DNA from: an uncultured Oscillospiraceae bacterium
Lineage (GTDB): Bacteria; Bacillota; Clostridia; Oscillospirales; Oscillospiraceae
Length of the DNA stretch: 16,104 bases
NCBI GenBank assembly: GCA_905233595.1
Contig: CAJOFI010000001.1
Coordinates: 3,727-19,830 of the forward strand
Reading direction: 5' to 3'
A program made the translations under genes and the position numbers. Below, piece by piece: positions 12,668 through 16,104 of the stretch. Numbering within the stretch: position 1 is the stretch's first letter; each line of letters starts with the position of its first letter. The notes beneath the pieces are model-generated. The model searched no databases. It saw nothing but the letters and a program-made list of their open reading frames with translations, and was not told the DNA's origin.

Positions 12668-15583
12668 ATGAAGCCTTCAACGAAAAGGAACCTTGAAAAA
12701 GTCTTTCTGAACCTCACCGCCGGGCTGTTGGCGCTCGTGTTCACGGGCAATATCATTGCCGGTGAGAACGCGGGTCAGATCAACCAGGTGCTCGGCACCA
12801 AGACGAGCATGACCGTCTCCACCGCCGCCGAGGGCGAGGAGGAGGTCTACGCCCGCTATTTTGACAGCAAGTTCAGCTCCATCGCCGAGCTCAAGGCCGC
12901 CGGTGAAGCGAAGGTGCGCGAGGTCGAGGGCGAGGGCATCGTCCTTCTGAAGAACGAGGGCGACGTGCTGCCCCTTCCCGCGGGCGGCAAGGTATCCCTC
13001 ATCGGCGTGACCGTGATGGATCCCGTCTACGGCGGCACCGGCTCCGGCGCGGTGGACGCGGACGGCGCGCCGAACTACTATGACGTGCTGACCGGCGCGG
13101 GCTTCGACGTGGTGGACAAGGCGCTGCTCGACTACTACGTGGAGAACGAGGCGCGGCGCAACGCCCACGAGATCGGCGAGGTGCGCTGGAAGAAGGTCGA
13201 TAAGAACAACGACGACACCATCGGCCAGGGCGAGGATCTGATCTTCGTGGTCGGCCGCGTGGGCGGCGAGGGCGACGACGTGACCGCCGAGAAGGAGGAC
13301 GCGCTCGACGGCGATTACCTCACGCTCAACGAGGACGAGCTCTCCATCCTCGAGGGGATGAAGGAGCTCAAGGACGACGGCGCCGTGCGCTCCATCACCG
13401 TCATCATCAACAGCGCAAACCCCATCTCCACCGGCTTCCTCTTTGACGAGGACTACGGCGTGGACGCGGCGCTGTGGGTCGGCTCCGTGGGGCAGACGGG
13501 CCTCTACGCCGTGGGCGACGTGCTCTCCGGCGCGGTCAACCCCTCCGGCTCCCTGCCCGATACCTGGTGGATGGACAACCAGCTCGACCCCGTGATGAAC
13601 AACTTCGGCGCCTACACCTATGACGGCGCGAACGACTACGGCTTCTCCAGCGCCTACTCCAAGTACGTCGTGTGCCAGGAGGGCGTCTACCTCGGCTACA
13701 AGTACGCCGAGACCCGCTACGAGGACGTCGTGATGGGTACGCCCAAGGCCGGGAAGTTTGATTACGGCAAGGTCGTGTCCTACCCCTTCGGCTACGGCCT
13801 GAGCTACTCCGACTTTGCCTTCTCCGAGCTCTCGGTTGAGAAGTCCGGCGAGGGGCAGGAGACCGCCTACACCCTCACGGTGAAGGTCACGAACACCGGC
13901 GACGCCGCCGGCAAGAAGACCGTGCAGGTCTACGCGCAGAAGCCCTACACCGAGTACGACAGGCAGAACCAGATCGAAAAGCCCGCCGTGGAGCTTGTCG
14001 GCTACGGCAAGACCCAGATCCTTGAGCCGGGCAAGAGCGAGACCGTCACCATCACGGTGCCGGAATACTACCTCACGAGCTACGACACCTTCGGCACCGG
14101 CGCTTACATCCTCGAGGACGGCAGCTACTATCTGACCGCCGCTGAGAACGCCCACGACGCCGTGAACAACATCCTCGCCGCGAAGGAATACGACGTGGAA
14201 GGCGATGCCGAGCTCGTCTACGGCTTCGAGCAGAGCTTTGACGCCGAGACCTACGCCGTCTCCTACGGCACGGGCGCCGCCGTCACGCCGCTCTTTGCCG
14301 ACGCGGACATGAACCGCTACGAGGGGCGCGGCGACAACAGCATCACCTACTACTCCCGCAGCGACTGGGAGGGCACCGTCACCTCCGGCGCCGTGAAGCT
14401 CAGCATGACCGAGCAGATGGCCGCCGACGTGGTGCTCGACGACAGCGACCTGCCCGACGCGACGGGCGTGGACTTCCCCACGATGGGCGTGAACGCCGAC
14501 CTGCAGCTTGTCAACATGATGGACTACGCCTATGACGATCCCATGTGGGATACCTTCCTTCACCAGCTCAGCTACGCCGACCTGAGCACCATCACCCTCA
14601 CCGGCCTGCGCGAGACCGCGAGCGTCAGCTCCGTCGGCAAGCCCGGCACCATCGACCACAACGGCCCCTCCGGCGTGACGCAGAAGTACTCCATCGGCGC
14701 AAACGGCTACGCCGTTGTGGAGAACGACCCCGACAAGGAGCTCAAGGGCACCTGCTACCCCTGCAACGGCATCATCGCCGCCACCTTCAACGACCAGCTT
14801 GCCGAAGAGGTGGGCGAGCTCATCGGTGAGGACGCCATGTGGGCGGGCTACGCCGGGCTCTACGGCACGGGTCTGAACATCCACCGCTCCCCCTACGCCG
14901 GGCGCGTGTTTGAGTATTACTCCGAGGACGGCATGCTCACCGGCCTCATCGACACCGCCGAGACCCGCGGCATCCAGTCGCGCGGCGTGTACGTCTACAA
15001 CAAGCACTTTGTCATGAACGACCAGGAGAACAACCGCGCCGGTGTCGGCACCTGGGTCACCGAGCAGGCGCTGCGCGAGATCTACCTGCGCGCCTTCGAG
15101 CTGCCCATCGTGAACGCCGACGCCAAGTGCGTCATGACCGGCTACAACCGCCTGGGCGTGAACTGGTGCGGCGCGTACAGCGAGCTGCTGCTCGACTGGC
15201 TGCGCGGCGAGGCGGGTATGGACGGCTTTGCGGTCAGCGATATGTACGACAGCTCCTACATGGTGCCCGTGCATGAGATCGTCGCCGGCAACGACATTCC
15301 CGACGGCGAGCTGGACGCTTCCTCCCTCGCGCCCTACGCCCCCAACGGCTCCAACCCCAACGCGGCTGTCGCGCAGGCGATGCGCAATTCCGCCAAGCGC
15401 GTGATGTACACCGTGCTGCACTCGCGCGGCATGGACGGCATCAGCCACAACACCAAGGTCGTCTCCGTGACGCCGTGGTGGCAGAGCACGCTGAACGTCG
15501 CGCAGTGGACGCTGCTGGCGCTCACCGTTGTCGCCGCAGCGCTCCTGCTGCTCGACATCTACAAAGAGCGCAAGCAGAAGTAA
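12668..15583 (+). CDS. Membrane-tethered GH3 glycosidase with permuted domain order
   Basis: A 971-residue glycoside hydrolase family 3 enzyme, probably a beta-glucosidase or beta-xylosidase acting outside the cell. The order is reversed from the usual one. The GH3 C-terminal alpha/beta sandwich comes first (about 80-380: GIVLLKNEGDVLPLP, VGRVGGEGDD, SYPFGYGLSYSDF), then a fibronectin III-like domain (about 385-500), a linker, and last the GH3 TIM barrel (about 605-915: NIHRSPYAGRVFEYYSEDG, KHF at 779-781, the nucleophile D858 in FAVSDMYD). A membrane helix at 12-31 after a basic start and another at 947-965 before KERKQK place both ends inside and the enzyme outside. The acid/base residue cannot be fixed by eye. 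AAGGAG lies 12 bases before this ATG; a TTG three bases earlier (12665) has better spacing. It is divergent from the GH2 operon. Confidence 0.9.
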   Translation: MKPSTKRNLEKVFLNLTAGLLALVFTGNIIAGENAGQINQVLGTKTSMTVSTAAEGEEEVYARYFDSKFSSIAELKAAGEAKVREVEGEGIVLLKNEGDVLPLPAGGKVSLIGVTVMDPVYGGTGSGAVDADGAPNYYDVLTGAGFDVVDKALLDYYVENEARRNAHEIGEVRWKKVDKNNDDTIGQGEDLIFVVGRVGGEGDDVTAEKEDALDGDYLTLNEDELSILEGMKELKDDGAVRSITVIINSANPISTGFLFDEDYGVDAALWVGSVGQTGLYAVGDVLSGAVNPSGSLPDTWWMDNQLDPVMNNFGAYTYDGANDYGFSSAYSKYVVCQEGVYLGYKYAETRYEDVVMGTPKAGKFDYGKVVSYPFGYGLSYSDFAFSELSVEKSGEGQETAYTLTVKVTNTGDAAGKKTVQVYAQKPYTEYDRQNQIEKPAVELVGYGKTQILEPGKSETVTITVPEYYLTSYDTFGTGAYILEDGSYYLTAAENAHDAVNNILAAKEYDVEGDAELVYGFEQSFDAETYAVSYGTGAAVTPLFADADMNRYEGRGDNSITYYSRSDWEGTVTSGAVKLSMTEQMAADVVLDDSDLPDATGVDFPTMGVNADLQLVNMMDYAYDDPMWDTFLHQLSYADLSTITLTGLRETASVSSVGKPGTIDHNGPSGVTQKYSIGANGYAVVENDPDKELKGTCYPCNGIIAATFNDQLAEEVGELIGEDAMWAGYAGLYGTGLNIHRSPYAGRVFEYYSEDGMLTGLIDTAETRGIQSRGVYVYNKHFVMNDQENNRAGVGTWVTEQALREIYLRAFELPIVNADAKCVMTGYNRLGVNWCGAYSELLLDWLRGEAGMDGFAVSDMYDSSYMVPVHEIVAGNDIPDGELDASSLAPYAPNGSNPNAAVAQAMRNSAKRVMYTVLHSRGMDGISHNTKVVSVTPWWQSTLNVAQWTLLALTVVAAALLLLDIYKERKQK

Positions 15584-15592
15584 CGAAAACAT

Positions 15593-15628
15593 AAAAAAAC
15601 CGTAGCGCCGATCAATGATCGGCGCTAC
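15593..15628 (-). terminator. Terminator of the aldehyde dehydrogenase gene; second hairpin-family copy
   Basis: GTAGCGCCGATCA (15602-15614) pairs perfectly with 15616-15628. On the minus strand the stem is followed by GG and seven T residues (15599-15593), a good intrinsic terminator 8 bases after the dehydrogenase stop. For the plus-strand GH3 gene it gives a hairpin without a T run. The stem centre matches the hairpin at 3766-3794. Confidence 0.85.
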
Positions 15629-15636
15629 AACTATAT

Positions 15637-16104
15637 TCAACGCATGAACAGGCGCAGGAGCTTTCGCTTCCAGGCGTCCTGTGGGCGTTCGTAGGGGTGC
15701 TCGCGCAGGGAGAGGTTGAAGCGCGAAGAGCCGATGAGCACCGTGGAGGGGTGCGTGAACTCCCGGAAGCCCCACTCCCCGTGGTAGGCGCCGAGGCCGG
15801 AGTGCCCCACGCCGTTGAAGGGCGCGCCCCTGACCATGAGCTGCAGGCACACCTCGTTGATGCAGCCGCCCCCGTACTGCTGGCTCGCCATGGTCTTCTT
15901 CGCCCAGCGCAGGTCTTTGGTGAAGAGATAGAGCGCAAGGCCGTGCTCCCGCGAGGCGATCATGTCCATCACGCGCGCGATCCCGGCGTCCGGGTAGGGC
16001 ACCACCGGCAGCAGCGGGCAGAAGAGCTCCTGCCGCACGATCGCTTCGTCGATGCCTACGGGGTAGAGGATCGTCGGCTCGAATCTGAGCGTCTCCCGAT
16101 CCCC
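15637..16104 (-). CDS. Aldehyde dehydrogenase, class 3-like, C-terminal fragment
   Basis: The last 155 residues of an NAD(P)-dependent aldehyde dehydrogenase; the start and the catalytic cysteine lie beyond the right edge. The visible part begins GDRETLRFEPTILYPV and continues with the cofactor-ribose block RQELFCPLLPVVPY (normally E-x-F-G-P, here with cysteine for glycine), then GGGCINEVCLQL, PFNGVGHSGLGAYHG and FTHPSTV. The GxGAYHG-WGF--FTH ending and the short tail after it (SLREHPYERP) fit the ALDH3/fatty aldehyde type rather than the betaine aldehyde type. It oxidises an aldehyde to an acid; the substrate is unknown. The frame is open through the right edge, so any start inside the window is internal. 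It converges on the GH3 gene. Confidence 0.88.
   Translation of the reverse strand, partial: GDRETLRFEPTILYPVGIDEAIVRQELFCPLLPVVPYPDAGIARVMDMIASREHGLALYLFTKDLRWAKKTMASQQYGGGCINEVCLQLMVRGAPFNGVGHSGLGAYHGEWGFREFTHPSTVLIGSSRFNLSLREHPYERPQDAWKRKLLRLFMR

Noticed and set aside
12508..12756. 82-codon minus-strand frame across the GH3 leader
   Set aside because: It overlaps the GH3 start and GC hairpin, has no good ribosome binding site and no recognisable motif.
12677..15850. A 1057-codon open frame on the minus strand opposite the GH3 gene
   Set aside because: It has a composition of alanine, valine, histidine and glycine typical of the antisense of a GC-rich gene, no family motif, and runs on past the GH3 terminator. 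The plus strand holds a complete GH3.

Overview
The window reads as a piece of chromosome from a GC-rich, Gram-positive, anaerobic gut-type Clostridia relative (Oscillospirales/Christensenellales-like). This is inferred from strong AGGAG-type ribosome binding sites, sigma-A promoters set in otherwise GC-rich DNA, a membrane-tethered GH3 of the domain order known from Ruminococcus and Butyrivibrio, and intergenic repeats. No rRNA, tRNA, CRISPR array, transposase or phage gene is visible. The window is cut inside a glycosyltransferase gene on the left and an aldehyde dehydrogenase gene on the right.

Left part (1-7260), potassium uptake. A minus-strand pair, a DUF2461 protein followed by a family 2 glycosyltransferase, diverges from a plus-strand trkA-trkH operon. 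The two transcription units have back-to-back promoters with an inverted repeat over their -35 elements. After a hairpin and a long palindromic repeat comes kup, a second and mechanistically different potassium importer, with its own strong promoter. Only 22 bases separate kup from a fused GNAT acetyltransferase / NimA-like flavin split-barrel protein. A clean bidirectional terminator at 7221-7260 closes this block.

Right part (7274-15583), carbohydrate use. A minus-strand operon encodes, in order of transcription, a four-helix membrane protein, a cytoplasmic GH2 glycosidase, a GPH-family sugar:cation symporter and, perhaps by read-through, a small secreted acidic protein. Divergent from it across a 458-base control region is a large GH3 glycosidase with permuted domain order, tethered to the outside of the cell at both ends. 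A reasonable model is that the GH3 trims glycosides outside the cell, the symporter imports the product, and the GH2 finishes hydrolysis in the cytoplasm. The exact sugar cannot be read from the sequence. A terminator separates the GH3 gene from a convergent class 3-like aldehyde dehydrogenase.

The most striking non-coding content is a dispersed repeat family built from 7-base repeats around a palindromic core, in four intergenic places, plus a second hairpin family whose two copies differ by a compensatory base-pair change. I see no clear new multi-gene system. The best candidates for a second look are the palindromic repeats, the paired potassium promoters, the GNAT/NimA fusion and the double-anchored permuted GH3.
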